The notes beneath the pieces are model-generated. The model had not been told where the DNA came from. It saw only the letters and a program-made list of their open reading frames with translations, and made no database searches. From Candidatus Nitrosopumilus sp. (GTDB taxonomy: Archaea > Thermoproteota > Nitrososphaeria > Nitrososphaerales > Nitrosopumilaceae), in assembly GCA_025699075.1 (NCBI GenBank), contig JAILWG010000003.1, forward strand, positions 124,001-188,000: DNA of 64,000 nt, in the 5' to 3' direction. The translations under genes and the position numbers were made by a program. Numbering within the stretch: position 1 is the first letter of the stretch; the number at the start of each line of letters is the position of its first letter. Shown here piece after piece: positions 15,789 through 24,107 of the stretch.

Positions 15789-17573
15789 ATGACTGTTGCA
15801 GTAACTGACTTTCTTGCATTGTTGGCATTGTTGCTAGGTGGAGGAATGATTGGTGCAGGAATTATGAAAAAAATAAAATTTCCTACAATTATTGGTTTTA
15901 TTTTAATTGGAATGATTGCAGGACCCTATGGTCTTGGGATTGTAGATGATGTAGAACTAATCAATCTCTTGGCAGAACTTGGAATAATCATTCTTCTCTT
16001 TGTTGTAGGTTTGGAATTTAGTTTACAGAAATTACGCCAAGCTGGAATGAAAGCTATCTTGGTAGGGATGACAGAACTCTCAATAATGTTTTTCTTGGCA
16101 TACATTGGTGCCTTTTCATTTGGTTGGTCACATTTAGAAGCACTATACCTTGCAGGGATCTTATCAATCAGCAGTACTGCCATCTCACTTCGAGTTTTGA
16201 GGGATCTTAAATTAGTAAAAACTAAAGAATTCAATACTGTCATCACCATTCTGATAGTAGAAGATCTTGCAGCTGTTCTACTCCTTGTAATCTTAGGAAA
16301 TGCCTCTGCCGGTGCAGAACTTGATTTCACTGGTGTTGGAATTTTAGTTTTACAAAGTTTGACCTTTTTTGTCATAGCATTAGGTTTAGGAATAAAACTA
16401 ATTCCAAAACTTTTAGAAAAGATTCACGGATTAGATATACCTGAAGCTCCATTTATCACGGCACTGGCATTAGGCTTTGGTTTGGCGGTTCTTGCTCATT
16501 TTCTAGGGCAAAGCTCTGCAATTGGCGCATTTATCATGGGAATGATTATCGCATCATCTAAACATTCAGAAAAAATCATTAAAAAAGTTCTACCATTGCG
16601 AGATTTCTTTGGAGTAATATTTTTTGTATCTATTGGCATGCTCGTCAATATTATGGCCATCCCGGAGGTTGCATTGATTTCAATCCCTATCGTAATTTTA
16701 GCAGTTATTGGAAAATTCATAGGGAATTTTTTTGGAGCTACAATTGGAGGACACAATGTAACTGGCGCATCCACTATTGGAACCGTAATGGTGCCTAGAG
16801 GTGAGTTTTCATTTATCATGGCAAAACAAGCAGTTGATGGTGGATCTGTAAGAGATTCTTTGTATCCTGTTACAATGCTTGTGACTTTGGCAACAATGCT
16901 GTGCATTCCTTTACTGTTGAAAGTTTTACCCACACTTGCTAACAAAGAAAGCCTTGTTCCCATGAATATTCTGAATCCTATTTTTATTGTTGGTAAATTT
17001 TTAAACAAATTAATGAATTCTTTAGATGAAGATCATCAATTCAACAAAATGCTCAGAGATCACGGCCCAAAGTTTTTTGTAAATCTAATGATAGTTGTTG
17101 CAATTTTAGCAATAATTGATTACTTTAATGATGATATTGTAACTATCATAAATCAAATTGGAATACCTTTGGCAATTGAACCTGAAATATTGTTGACTAT
17201 CGTGAGTATCTTGTTGATTGTATATCCTGTCATTGCAATGCTTGGCAAAATTGAAAAATTGGTTACTAACATGTCTGATATTTTATCTACAAAATTAATT
17301 CCAGCTGATACTCAAAAGATAGAAGAAAAGCCTTTGCATAGATTGCTGAGAAATATCTTCTTTATTGGATTTATCTTGATATTGATTGCCGTAATTCAAC
17401 CCTATATTGGAGATATTGAATTCTTACCCTTTTTGCCTTTTATCATTTCAGGAGTAGGTCTTGCAGTGGCAATCTTGCTAATTGCCGATTCGGTATTTGT
17501 ATTTCAAAAATTATCTCATGGTCACATCATGGAAAGTTTGATGAAAGAAGATGAACCCTCTGAACCTGAATGA
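15789..17573 (+). CDS. Kef/CPA2-type cation:proton antiporter
   Basis: Membrane antiporter of 594 residues. The first about 390 residues are the Na+/H+ exchanger domain with 11-12 hydrophobic helices. They include the family stretches FPTIIGFILIGMIAGPYGLG, LFVVGLEFSLQKLRQAGMKA, ISSTAISLRVLRD, GAFIMGMIIASS and VPRGEFSFIMA. Instead of a TrkA-N domain, the C-terminus has a linker and about four extra hydrophobic helices (430-570), then a short acidic tail. It probably exchanges K+ or Na+ for H+ across the plasma membrane. Confidence 0.9.
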   Translation: MTVAVTDFLALLALLLGGGMIGAGIMKKIKFPTIIGFILIGMIAGPYGLGIVDDVELINLLAELGIIILLFVVGLEFSLQKLRQAGMKAILVGMTELSIMFFLAYIGAFSFGWSHLEALYLAGILSISSTAISLRVLRDLKLVKTKEFNTVITILIVEDLAAVLLLVILGNASAGAELDFTGVGILVLQSLTFFVIALGLGIKLIPKLLEKIHGLDIPEAPFITALALGFGLAVLAHFLGQSSAIGAFIMGMIIASSKHSEKIIKKVLPLRDFFGVIFFVSIGMLVNIMAIPEVALISIPIVILAVIGKFIGNFFGATIGGHNVTGASTIGTVMVPRGEFSFIMAKQAVDGGSVRDSLYPVTMLVTLATMLCIPLLLKVLPTLANKESLVPMNILNPIFIVGKFLNKLMNSLDEDHQFNKMLRDHGPKFFVNLMIVVAILAIIDYFNDDIVTIINQIGIPLAIEPEILLTIVSILLIVYPVIAMLGKIEKLVTNMSDILSTKLIPADTQKIEEKPLHRLLRNIFFIGFILILIAVIQPYIGDIEFLPFLPFIISGVGLAVAILLIADSVFVFQKLSHGHIMESLMKEDEPSEPE

Positions 17574-17768
17574 TGAATAAAAAAATAAAATTTTTGGGTC
17601 AGTTTACCCTAAAAGAGATGTAATAAAATCAAGAATCTTTTCAACAAAATTCTCCATGGGGTTTATTGCAAAAATCATATTTAACAAATTTGATGAATTT
17701 TGAGGCTAATTTTACAAATATACTTCGTTTACAGGGTATCTTTATTTATCTCAAATGGGATTTACTGT

Positions 17769-18023
17769 ATGCAAGCATACATTCTCATAAATTGTAACAC
17801 CGGCAGTGAAACAAGTGTCATTTCAGAACTTAAGGAGTTGCCTGAAATAGTTGAAATCAATGGAATTTGGGGAAAATATGACATTTTCATTAAAATCAAA
17901 ACTGTAGATCCTAATGGTGTAGAAGAAATAATCAAAAGACTGAGAAATCACCCTGACATTACTGATACTTTTACCATGCATGTACTATATGGTCAAGGTG
18001 GAAGCATAGATCAAGAAAGTTAG
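17769..18023 (+). CDS. Stand-alone Lrp/AsnC ligand-binding (RAM) protein
   Basis: I use ATG 17769, not the track start at 17700. The resulting 84 residues form exactly one RAM domain (YILINCNTGSETSVISELKELPEIVEINGIWGKYDIFIKI) with the conserved G-x-Y/W-D-I motif. There is no helix-turn-helix. Such proteins oligomerise, bind amino acids and may modulate full-length Lrp regulators, one of which is encoded at 59589. The upstream codons MRLILQIYF show no family similarity. Confidence 0.8.
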   Translation: MQAYILINCNTGSETSVISELKELPEIVEINGIWGKYDIFIKIKTVDPNGVEEIIKRLRNHPDITDTFTMHVLYGQGGSIDQES

Positions 18024-18055
18024 TCTCATTAATCTGAAATTTTTTGAATCTATTT

Positions 18056-19378
18056 TCATGATTTCTCTTCAGAATGTTTGTCTTCTTTTATTCTATTATC
18101 AAAAAACAAACAAGCGGTAAGGTCACCTGTAACATTAACCATAGTTCTAGTCATATCCAAAATTCTGTCGACTCCTAACAGTAGTACCACTGCAACGGGA
18201 GGAATACCTGCAGCTATGAGGATTGTTGAAAGAATCACTATTCCTGTTCCAGGTGCCGATGGTGCCCCAATTGATGCTGCAAGAGCAGTCAGCGAAATTA
18301 GCAGAATTGTGGTAAATCCCAAATCAATACTAAATAACTGTGCCAGGAAAAACACTGCAATTATCTGATAGAGTGCAGTCCCATCCATGTTAATTGTAGC
18401 TCCTAAAGGAATGATAAACTGGGAAACTTTGGGTTTAACCTTCAACTTTTCTTCTGCAGTTTTAATTGACAGTGGCATTGCTGCAGCTGAGCTAGACGTT
18501 GAAAATGCCAACAACTGTGCATCTTTCATCATTGCAAAAGTTGAAGACAGTGGTCTCTTTGTAAAAAATTTTATGATCAACATATAGACAAATATCATTA
18601 CAAAAAGACCTGCAACAACAGTCAGCATGTATGCTCCTAACCCCGTGAGTGCAGTTAGTCCAAGTTTTGATGTGATGCCTGCCATTAACCCAAATGCTGC
18701 AAATGGTGCCAAACGCATCGCCCATGAAACTACTTTTAAAGTGATTTTTTGTACAGATTCCAACAAGTCAAGTATTGGTTTTGAGCTTTCTTTGGGCAAA
18801 GTAATCATTGATACTCCTACAATTATTGCAAAAACAATGATGCTTAACATCTCACCTGACACAAAAGATGCCAGAGGATTACTTGGAACAATTCCTATTA
18901 TGCTTTGAGGAACATCATGAATAGATAGTTCTGTGTTTTGAACTGGTTCTGCATTCTCAATTCCAAAACTTTCTCTAATCAAAGAACTATCAATAAAATT
19001 ACCTGGCGCTATTGTAGTTACCATGATAATTCCGATTATTAGTGCAATTGCAGTTGTTGCAACAAAGTACAAGGAAGCTCCAAGACCGATCTTCTGAAGT
19101 TGTTCTAAGCTTCCAGACGATGTTAGTCCTCTAATGATTGAAGCAAAAATTAATGGCACAATAATCATCTGGATAATTTTTAGAAAGAGATTTGCAGGAA
19201 TTGATAACCAATCAGTAATAATTTCTGCAGTGTCCTTTTGTACAATTCCAAACTCTGGACCTAAAATCATACCTGCTATTAATCCTAAAAATAATGCAAA
19301 AAGCACTTGTGCCCATAATTTTTTCTTTACAAGATATGTGACTTGAGGAATTGGATACTTGAATGACTTTAGTGCCAA
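18056..19378 (-). CDS. Dicarboxylate/amino acid:cation symporter (GltP family)
   Basis: A 440-residue plasma-membrane carrier of the DAACS family. It has the serine-rich re-entrant loop FSTSSSAAAMPLSI, the GATINMDGTALY motif, the HP2 region GAPSAPGTGIVIL and the ligand-binding DRILDMTRTMVNVTGD helix. Glutamate, aspartate or C4-dicarboxylates are the usual substrates, taken up with Na+ or H+. It converges on the RAM protein gene. Its upstream region (19379-19645) carries a small inverted repeat, TGATTT-gtcgt-AAATCA, that may be regulatory. Glutamate uptake would fit the other glutamate-related genes here. Confidence 0.92.
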   Translation of the reverse strand: MALKSFKYPIPQVTYLVKKKLWAQVLFALFLGLIAGMILGPEFGIVQKDTAEIITDWLSIPANLFLKIIQMIIVPLIFASIIRGLTSSGSLEQLQKIGLGASLYFVATTAIALIIGIIMVTTIAPGNFIDSSLIRESFGIENAEPVQNTELSIHDVPQSIIGIVPSNPLASFVSGEMLSIIVFAIIVGVSMITLPKESSKPILDLLESVQKITLKVVSWAMRLAPFAAFGLMAGITSKLGLTALTGLGAYMLTVVAGLFVMIFVYMLIIKFFTKRPLSSTFAMMKDAQLLAFSTSSSAAAMPLSIKTAEEKLKVKPKVSQFIIPLGATINMDGTALYQIIAVFFLAQLFSIDLGFTTILLISLTALAASIGAPSAPGTGIVILSTILIAAGIPPVAVVLLLGVDRILDMTRTMVNVTGDLTACLFFDNRIKEDKHSEEKS

Positions 19379-19466
19379 TACGGTGTTTGTCTTATTTCTA
19401 TTATATTAAAAAAACACCATTCTCATTAATGATTACGAACTATGTAGAAACTCCTTGAAATTATCC

Positions 19467-19483
19467 TGATTTGTCGTAAATCA
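19467..19483. promoter_or_regulatory. Inverted repeat between symporter and UspA genes
   Basis: TGATTT-gtcgt-AAATCA lies about 90 bp upstream of the symporter start (- strand) in the 267-bp divergent gap. The repeat suggests a dimeric regulator site, but it is only 6 bp per arm. The rest of the gap is AT-rich with no gene visible. Confidence 0.3.
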
Positions 19484-19645
19484 AAATTAATTCTAGCCTT
19501 AAATGGTGATTTTCTAACTAAATCTTGTCACTAAACATGGCTCAATTTATCCTGCCTGTTCTAGGTCTCGCATTCTTCTCTAATGATCAATTCTTTTGTT
19601 GAGAATCAATTCAATCTTAATATTAGATAGTTTATGGTTTTTTTC

Positions 19646-20062
19646 ATGGATCTTAACAGAATTCTAGTCCCAGTTGATGGTTCAAAAAAATCCTTTGAAG
19701 CCCTAGACAGAGCAATTACTCTGGCAGGATTTACACATGGCCAAGTAACAGCAATCTATGTTATTCCTCATGTAATTGAGGGTGGTCCAAGAACAAAGGC
19801 ATTTGATAAACAATTAGAAGAAGATGGGAAGATTGTTCTGAAAAAAGCAGAAAAGCGCGCAGGAAACAAGAATGTTAAATTCACCACAAAACTTCTAAGA
19901 GGTTCACCTAGTCATGTAACATTACATACTGCAAAGGCAGGCAAGTTTGATCATATTGTAATGAGTACAACTGGTTCTGGTTCTGCTTCTAAAGATATGA
20001 TAGGAAGTGTTTCAAATCATGTTCTTCAAAAATCAAAAATTCCTGTATATCTGATCAAATAA
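19646..20062 (+). CDS. Universal stress protein (UspA)
   Basis: Cytosolic UspA-domain protein of about 138 residues. It starts with the usual strand NRILVPVDGSKKSFEALDRAI and ends with the nucleotide-binding GSVSNHVLQKSKIPVYLI. Family proteins with G-S-V-S-x-x-V-L often bind ATP. I use ATG 19646 (MDLNRILV), about 24 nt after a TTAATAT box. It is 14 nt ahead of the CBS-domain gene, so the two are likely co-transcribed. Confidence 0.88.
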   Translation: MDLNRILVPVDGSKKSFEALDRAITLAGFTHGQVTAIYVIPHVIEGGPRTKAFDKQLEEDGKIVLKKAEKRAGNKNVKFTTKLLRGSPSHVTLHTAKAGKFDHIVMSTTGSGSASKDMIGSVSNHVLQKSKIPVYLIK

Positions 20063-20076
20063 TTCGGTGAGATAAA

Positions 20077-20931
20077 TTGTCTGACTTGATTTCAATAATG
20101 CAAAAACCAATTACAATTGAAAAAGATTCTTCTCTAAGTCATGTAATTTCAGAATTACTGAAAAACAAAATCAGTCGATTGATTGTGACTGATAATGGTG
20201 CTTCTGTAGGAATAATTACTGAAAAAGACATTGGATTGTTTTTACTTGAAGATGATTCAGAAAAGAATCTTGATCAAATTCCTGCATCACAAGTGATGAA
20301 AACTCTGACATCTGTAAACGAATCAATGGATGTTAATACATGTGTTGAAATAATGCTAGAAAAAGAAATCGGCTCCCTTGGAGTAAGCTCCAATACTGAT
20401 GGACTAATTGGAATAATCACTAAAACTGACATAGCTCAATACTATGTCAAGAATTATCCAAAAAAACACACTGTTGGAGATGTGATGACTATTTCCTACA
20501 TCTCAATGGATTATGATACCTCTCTCAGACATGTAGTCTCTGAAATGATTGATAAAAAAATATCTAGAATTTTCTTAAACAATAAAAATAATGAGCCGCA
20601 AGGAATAATGACATTTCGTGATTTGTTCCACGTTGCGCTAGAACAAGGAAATACTGATGCCGTATTGGATAGCTCTGATCCTGCAATATCTGTAGTTTTT
20701 ACAAGAAAAGGTTTCCTTTCTGATTCAGGATTTGGAAATACTATTCAGGCAAAAGATGTAATGACTGAAACTTTTGAATCTGTGGATTTTGATGAAGACC
20801 TCACTGTAGCATGTGAAGAAATGATTCAAAATCGAATCAATGGCGTTGGTGTACGAATTAATGGAAAGTTAGGTGGTGTAGTTAGTAAAACTGACATCCT
20901 AAAAGCTATTTACATAGATAATAGATCATAG
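20077..20931 (+). CDS. Protein of four CBS domains
   Basis: A 284-residue cytosolic protein made only of CBS domains, approximately at 1-57, 64-121, 125-180 and 225-284. Each ends with a G-I-I/V-T/S-x-x-D motif (VGIITEKDIG, IGIITKTDIA, QGIMTFRDLF, GGVVSKTDIL). CBS pairs form Bateman modules that bind AMP, ATP or SAM, so this is probably an energy sensor acting on partner proteins. TTG start. It lies between UspA and a roadblock-like paralog in a tight + strand group. Confidence 0.88.
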   Translation: MSDLISIMQKPITIEKDSSLSHVISELLKNKISRLIVTDNGASVGIITEKDIGLFLLEDDSEKNLDQIPASQVMKTLTSVNESMDVNTCVEIMLEKEIGSLGVSSNTDGLIGIITKTDIAQYYVKNYPKKHTVGDVMTISYISMDYDTSLRHVVSEMIDKKISRIFLNNKNNEPQGIMTFRDLFHVALEQGNTDAVLDSSDPAISVVFTRKGFLSDSGFGNTIQAKDVMTETFESVDFDEDLTVACEEMIQNRINGVGVRINGKLGGVVSKTDILKAIYIDNRS

Positions 20932-20940
20932 TCTGTTATA

Positions 20941-21333
20941 ATGAGTGAGCCAAATTTTGATCTAGATGAATATAACAAAAAATGTGATAAAATATTAGAA
21001 GATCCTGAAATTCTTTTTGCAGGATTACTAGATGGCTCTGGAACTCTTTTAGCTGGAGGATACAAAAAGGGCACTTGTTCTAGATTGACTGATGAGCAAC
21101 ATCAATCCATTTGTACAGAACTAGCATCACGAGTTACAAAAAGAAAAAAATTCAATTCTGAATTAGGTCATGTAAAATATTCTTCTTCACGAAGAGAACG
21201 CGTTGTTATAATGAGTTTTCCAATCTATGATAAAGTTATAATGATTATTGCTGAACCTCACATTAACATAGATAGATTTGCCTTTAGAATTCTCAATACC
21301 CTTGGAAGACAGTGGGGTGAGAATGATGGATAA
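20941..21333 (+). CDS. Small roadblock-like family protein, paralog 2 of 3
   Basis: A 130-residue paralog of the proteins at 4403 and 32410. It shares the motif LFAGLLDGSGTLLAGGYKKG, the YSSSRRERVVIMSF strand and the C-terminal IIAEPHINID strand. It begins 9 nt after the four-CBS gene, suggesting they work together. Function unknown; the fold is probably profilin/roadblock-like. Confidence 0.75.
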   Translation: MSEPNFDLDEYNKKCDKILEDPEILFAGLLDGSGTLLAGGYKKGTCSRLTDEQHQSICTELASRVTKRKKFNSELGHVKYSSSRRERVVIMSFPIYDKVIMIIAEPHINIDRFAFRILNTLGRQWGENDG

Positions 21334-21475
21334 AAATTCAGTTTTCAGACTCGCGAATTTCTATCAGAGTATATTTTAGTGAAGAACTATCTGCTGAGGG
21401 ATTTTCAACATCTTTGTTGCAAACAATTCTTTTGGTTCTCATACAACCTTATTCGTGATTTTAACTCTCTTCTAA

Positions 21476-21503
21476 ACTCCAATACGCTTAATTTGATACA
21501 AAA
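21476..21503 (+). promoter_or_regulatory. Promoter segment (TACGCTTAA) shared with a distant small gene
   Basis: ACTCCAATACGCTTAATTTGATACAAAA matches the - strand at 26242..26215 at 27 of 28 positions. The TT|AA centre is 17-18 nt before the ATG at 21507 and about 26 nt before an in-frame TTG (codon 4), so transcription may start inside the annotated ORF. The same TACGCTTAA core is at 21789..21797, 25-26 nt before the ATG at 21821. Confidence 0.5.
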
Positions 21504-21506
21504 TCT

Positions 21507-21782
21507 ATGAAATCATTGAAACCTGCAATAATTATGGCAATAATAATTGGAATAATTGTTGCCGTAGCATTTTCTGTCCTTTTAATTCCTTCTTTACAAA
21601 AACAACATACTGACAAAGAAACCACTGGGGATCAAAGTGATGAAATTGCATGGCAATTGCTACAAAAAACATATCTTGAACAAGAGTGCCGAGAAAAATT
21701 CATTGGTCAATCAGGAGAACTAGAAGACTGTTTTGATCGTATTGAAGAAGAACAACGACTGAATCCTCCAACAAAACCCTAA
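21507..21782 (+). CDS. Small membrane-anchored protein
   Basis: 91 residues: one N-terminal transmembrane helix (IIMAIIIGIIVAVAFSVLLI) followed by a hydrophilic, acidic region with two Cys residues. The Cys residues (QECREKF, EDCFDRI) are spaced to allow a disulfide in a helical hairpin on the outside. The promoter spacing suggests that the real start may be TTG codon 4. No family recognised. Confidence 0.65.
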   Translation: MKSLKPAIIMAIIIGIIVAVAFSVLLIPSLQKQHTDKETTGDQSDEIAWQLLQKTYLEQECREKFIGQSGELEDCFDRIEEEQRLNPPTKP

Positions 21783-21788
21783 ATTCAG

Positions 21789-21797
21789 TACGCTTAA
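21789..21797 (+). promoter_or_regulatory. BRE/TATA-like element TACGCTTAA
   Basis: TACGCTTAA lies with its TT|AA centre 25.5 nt upstream of the ATG at 21821, as expected for a leaderless archaeal transcript. The same 9-mer serves the genes at 21507 and 26203 (- strand). Confidence 0.5.
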
Positions 21798-21820
21798 GTG
21801 CTCAAAATATCATAAAACTC

Positions 21821-21949
21821 ATGTCACTAAATGTCACAGAATCATGTCTTGATTGCGGAACACCTTTGGAATTAACCCCTACAGGCGAGAAAAAAAAACC
21901 ATGTCCTAAATGTGGGGCATTTAGAAGAAAAAGAGAATACCTTGATTAA
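21821..21949 (+). CDS. 42-aa zinc-ribbon microprotein
   Basis: Short ATG ORF with two C-x2-C knuckles (CLDCG and CPKCG) and a basic tail (FRRKREYL). The TACGCTTAA promoter element 25 nt upstream supports expression. Its end overlaps the next zinc-ribbon ORF by 8 nt. Confidence 0.65.
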   Translation: MSLNVTESCLDCGTPLELTPTGEKKKPCPKCGAFRRKREYLD

Positions 21950-22055
21950 GAAAAAATGTGATAGATGTGGTTCTCTTTTGGGAACCGAAAGTCAGAAAAC
22001 AAAACAGCGTTTTTGTGGGAAATGCAAAAAGAAATTTGAATTGCACCGATATTAG
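21942..22055 (+). CDS. 37-aa zinc-ribbon microprotein
   Basis: TTG-initiated ORF overlapping the preceding one by 8 nt. It has CDRC and CGKC knuckles in a strongly basic protein (KTKQRFCGKCKKKF), which suggests nucleic-acid binding. The overlap implies translational coupling of two different zinc ribbons. Confidence 0.6.
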   Translation: MIKKKCDRCGSLLGTESQKTKQRFCGKCKKKFELHRY

Positions 22056-22120
22056 GAATAGATTCTCATTTATGGTATTTTGAATACCTTTTAACTTTAA
22101 GAAAATTTATCCATTTTTAG

Positions 22121-23110
22121 TTGGATTTTGTAATTTTAGAAATCATTCTCATAATACTCCTCATTGGAATGTATGCCCTTTTTAGCGGTCTTGAGATTGC
22201 TATTGTGGGAACTAGACGTTCCAAAGTGATGAGGCTATATCGTAAAAAAGTTTCAGGCTCTTCTGCTCTGTTTAAATTAAAATCAAATCCTAGCAAAATG
22301 ACATCTAGTGTAAATCTGGGTAATACTTTGGTAAATGTAGCATCTTCTGTTCTAGCAGCAGATGTTGCAATCAAATTAGCAGGAAATCAGGGAATTGGAA
22401 TTGCAATAGGGATTATGACTTTTGTTGTTTTAGTGTTTGGAGAGATATTTCCAAAGACATATTCTCATAATAATTCTGAGGTAATTGCATTACGGTTTAG
22501 CAGATTTCTTCTTGCATTTGCATATGTCATGTATCCTTTTGTGTGGTTTTTAGAACATTTGACAAAATCCTTCTTGAAATTAATTGGTGGGCATTCGTCT
22601 CCAAAACCTATCACTGAGGAAGACATACACGAAGTAGTTGATTTGGGTCTATCTGAAAAAGCAATTGAGAAGGAAGAACATGCGCTTGTAAGAAAAGCCT
22701 TGCAATTTGATGATACGCCAATAGTTGATGTTATGACTCCAAAAAAACACATCTTCTCATTAGACGACACCAGTAAATTATCTGATGTGATTTCATTGAT
22801 CATATCTAAAGGGTTTTCTAGAATTCCAGTCTATTCAAAAGTTCTTGAAAATATTGTTGGTGTTTTGCATATTTGGGATATTGCAAAAATTCCTGAAAAA
22901 GAATACAAAAAAACATCCATTGACATGATTTGCCGAACTCCTTTTTTTGCCTACTCTTCTGAAAAAATTAGTAATTTGTTGGTGGACCTTAAAAAAAATG
23001 ATAGTCACATGGCTGTAATTTTAGATGAAGATGAGAATTTTCTAGGGATTGTCACCATTGAAGATCTTCTTGAGGAAATAGTGGGAGACTTTCATGGTGA
23101 AATTGGATAA
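22121..23110 (+). CDS. CNNM/DUF21-CBS membrane protein (CorB-like)
   Basis: 329 residues. The DUF21/CNNM transmembrane domain is about residues 1-165, with three main hydrophobic segments (IILIILLIGMYALFSGLEIAIVG and others). A Bateman pair of CBS domains follows (about 200-325), containing VMTPKKHIFSLDD, FSRIPVYSKVLENIVGVLHI and the terminal FLGIVTIEDLLEEIVGDFHGEI. The family mediates or regulates Mg2+/divalent-cation export; the CorC/HlyC C-terminal domain of many bacterial members is absent. TTG start. Confidence 0.88.
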   Translation: MDFVILEIILIILLIGMYALFSGLEIAIVGTRRSKVMRLYRKKVSGSSALFKLKSNPSKMTSSVNLGNTLVNVASSVLAADVAIKLAGNQGIGIAIGIMTFVVLVFGEIFPKTYSHNNSEVIALRFSRFLLAFAYVMYPFVWFLEHLTKSFLKLIGGHSSPKPITEEDIHEVVDLGLSEKAIEKEEHALVRKALQFDDTPIVDVMTPKKHIFSLDDTSKLSDVISLIISKGFSRIPVYSKVLENIVGVLHIWDIAKIPEKEYKKTSIDMICRTPFFAYSSEKISNLLVDLKKNDSHMAVILDEDENFLGIVTIEDLLEEIVGDFHGEIG

Positions 23111-23157
23111 TCATGCTTAATTCCTATATGGATTTTCAAAAAAACCACTCTTTTACA

Positions 23158-23604
23158 TTAATTTAAAATTAGAATTGCTCCATCAAAGTTCTTGGAAACA
23201 TCCTGAATTGTACTTGGATAGTGCATTTTTTCATATTTTGTTTTATGTCGCATTCCCATGACTATCAAATCTATGTTATGCTTTTCTGCATATTCAAGAA
23301 TTGTATGTGCAGGCTCATTGCTTTTGATTATTTTAAAATTTAGTAACACATTATGCTTTTCTGCATCTTTTTCTAATTTGAGATGCTCTCGTTCTACTAT
23401 TTTTCGTTCTTTTTCTAATTCTTTCTTGTCTGTTTTAGATTTGAATAAACCAAATGTTGATCTATCTTCCAAACATGTCAAAATTGTGATTTTTGCTTCT
23501 ATGACTTTTGCTAATCCTATGGCTTTCTTGAATGATTTTTGACTTCCTGCACATCCATTATATGGCACTAAAATGTGCTCAAATGTTTCAGTCGTTTTCA
23601 ACAC
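23158..23604 (-). CDS. Universal stress protein (UspA)
   Basis: A 148-residue UspA-fold protein with start strand FEHILVPYNGCAGSQKSFKKAI and the mid-domain AEKHNIDLIVMGMRH. The usual GSVS ATP-binding C-terminal motif is replaced (YPSTIQDVSKNFDGAILIL), so it may not bind ATP in the normal way. GTG start overlaps the end of the next UspA gene by 17 nt; the two are co-transcribed on the - strand. Confidence 0.85.
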   Translation of the reverse strand: MLKTTETFEHILVPYNGCAGSQKSFKKAIGLAKVIEAKITILTCLEDRSTFGLFKSKTDKKELEKERKIVEREHLKLEKDAEKHNVLLNFKIIKSNEPAHTILEYAEKHNIDLIVMGMRHKTKYEKMHYPSTIQDVSKNFDGAILILN

Positions 23605-24058
23605 CTACTAGTAAAACAGGACAAGATGTATTCTCAACAATCTTTCGTGAAACACTACCTAGAGTTAGCAAACTTTTGAGACCTTTCAGTTTTCTTCTTT
23701 TTGACATTACAACAAGATTAACGGGTTGTTTTTCTATGGTTTTAAGAATTTCTTCAGCTGCTGAACCTATGACTATTTCCAAGCTAGCTTGAATGCCGTT
23801 TTCTTTACATGTCTTTACTCTTTTTTCCATTTCTGGTATCATTTCTTTTCTAATTTCTTCATTAGCATTTCTAATATCTGCAAACAGTCTCTCTCGTTCT
23901 GATGATGATAATGCAAATGATGGTGGATGTTGTATTTCTTCAACGACATGCAAAAGTATGATCTTGGATGATGACGCTTTTGCTGCAAATAATGCATGTT
24001 TTAGGGCTTCATCTCCCCCTTCGGTGCCTGCATGAGGAACAAGAATTGTATTGTACAT
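23588..24058 (-). CDS. Universal stress protein (UspA)
   Basis: About 156 residues of UspA fold (YNTILVPHAGTEGGDEALKHAL) with a conserved GSVSRKIVENTSCPVLLV C-terminus, indicating an ATP-binding type. The ATG at 24058 is preferred to the track start (24076) because a TTATTTAT box lies about 26 nt upstream of it. It is the first gene of a two-UspA operon. A basic loop (SKRRKLKGLKS) is unusual for the family. Confidence 0.85.
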   Translation of the reverse strand: MYNTILVPHAGTEGGDEALKHALFAAKASSSKIILLHVVEEIQHPPSFALSSSERERLFADIRNANEEIRKEMIPEMEKRVKTCKENGIQASLEIVIGSAAEEILKTIEKQPVNLVVMSKRRKLKGLKSLLTLGSVSRKIVENTSCPVLLVGVEND

Positions 24059-24107
24059 GGAGATACATTTCTTCAATGATAAATAAACCTAAGAGTTGTT
24101 TTTCATG

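Noticed and set aside
15926-17008. Long - strand ORFs of 149 and 170 residues in the antiporter
   Set aside because: Shadow frames of a clear membrane protein; Ser/Thr/Pro/Ile-rich translations without motifs.
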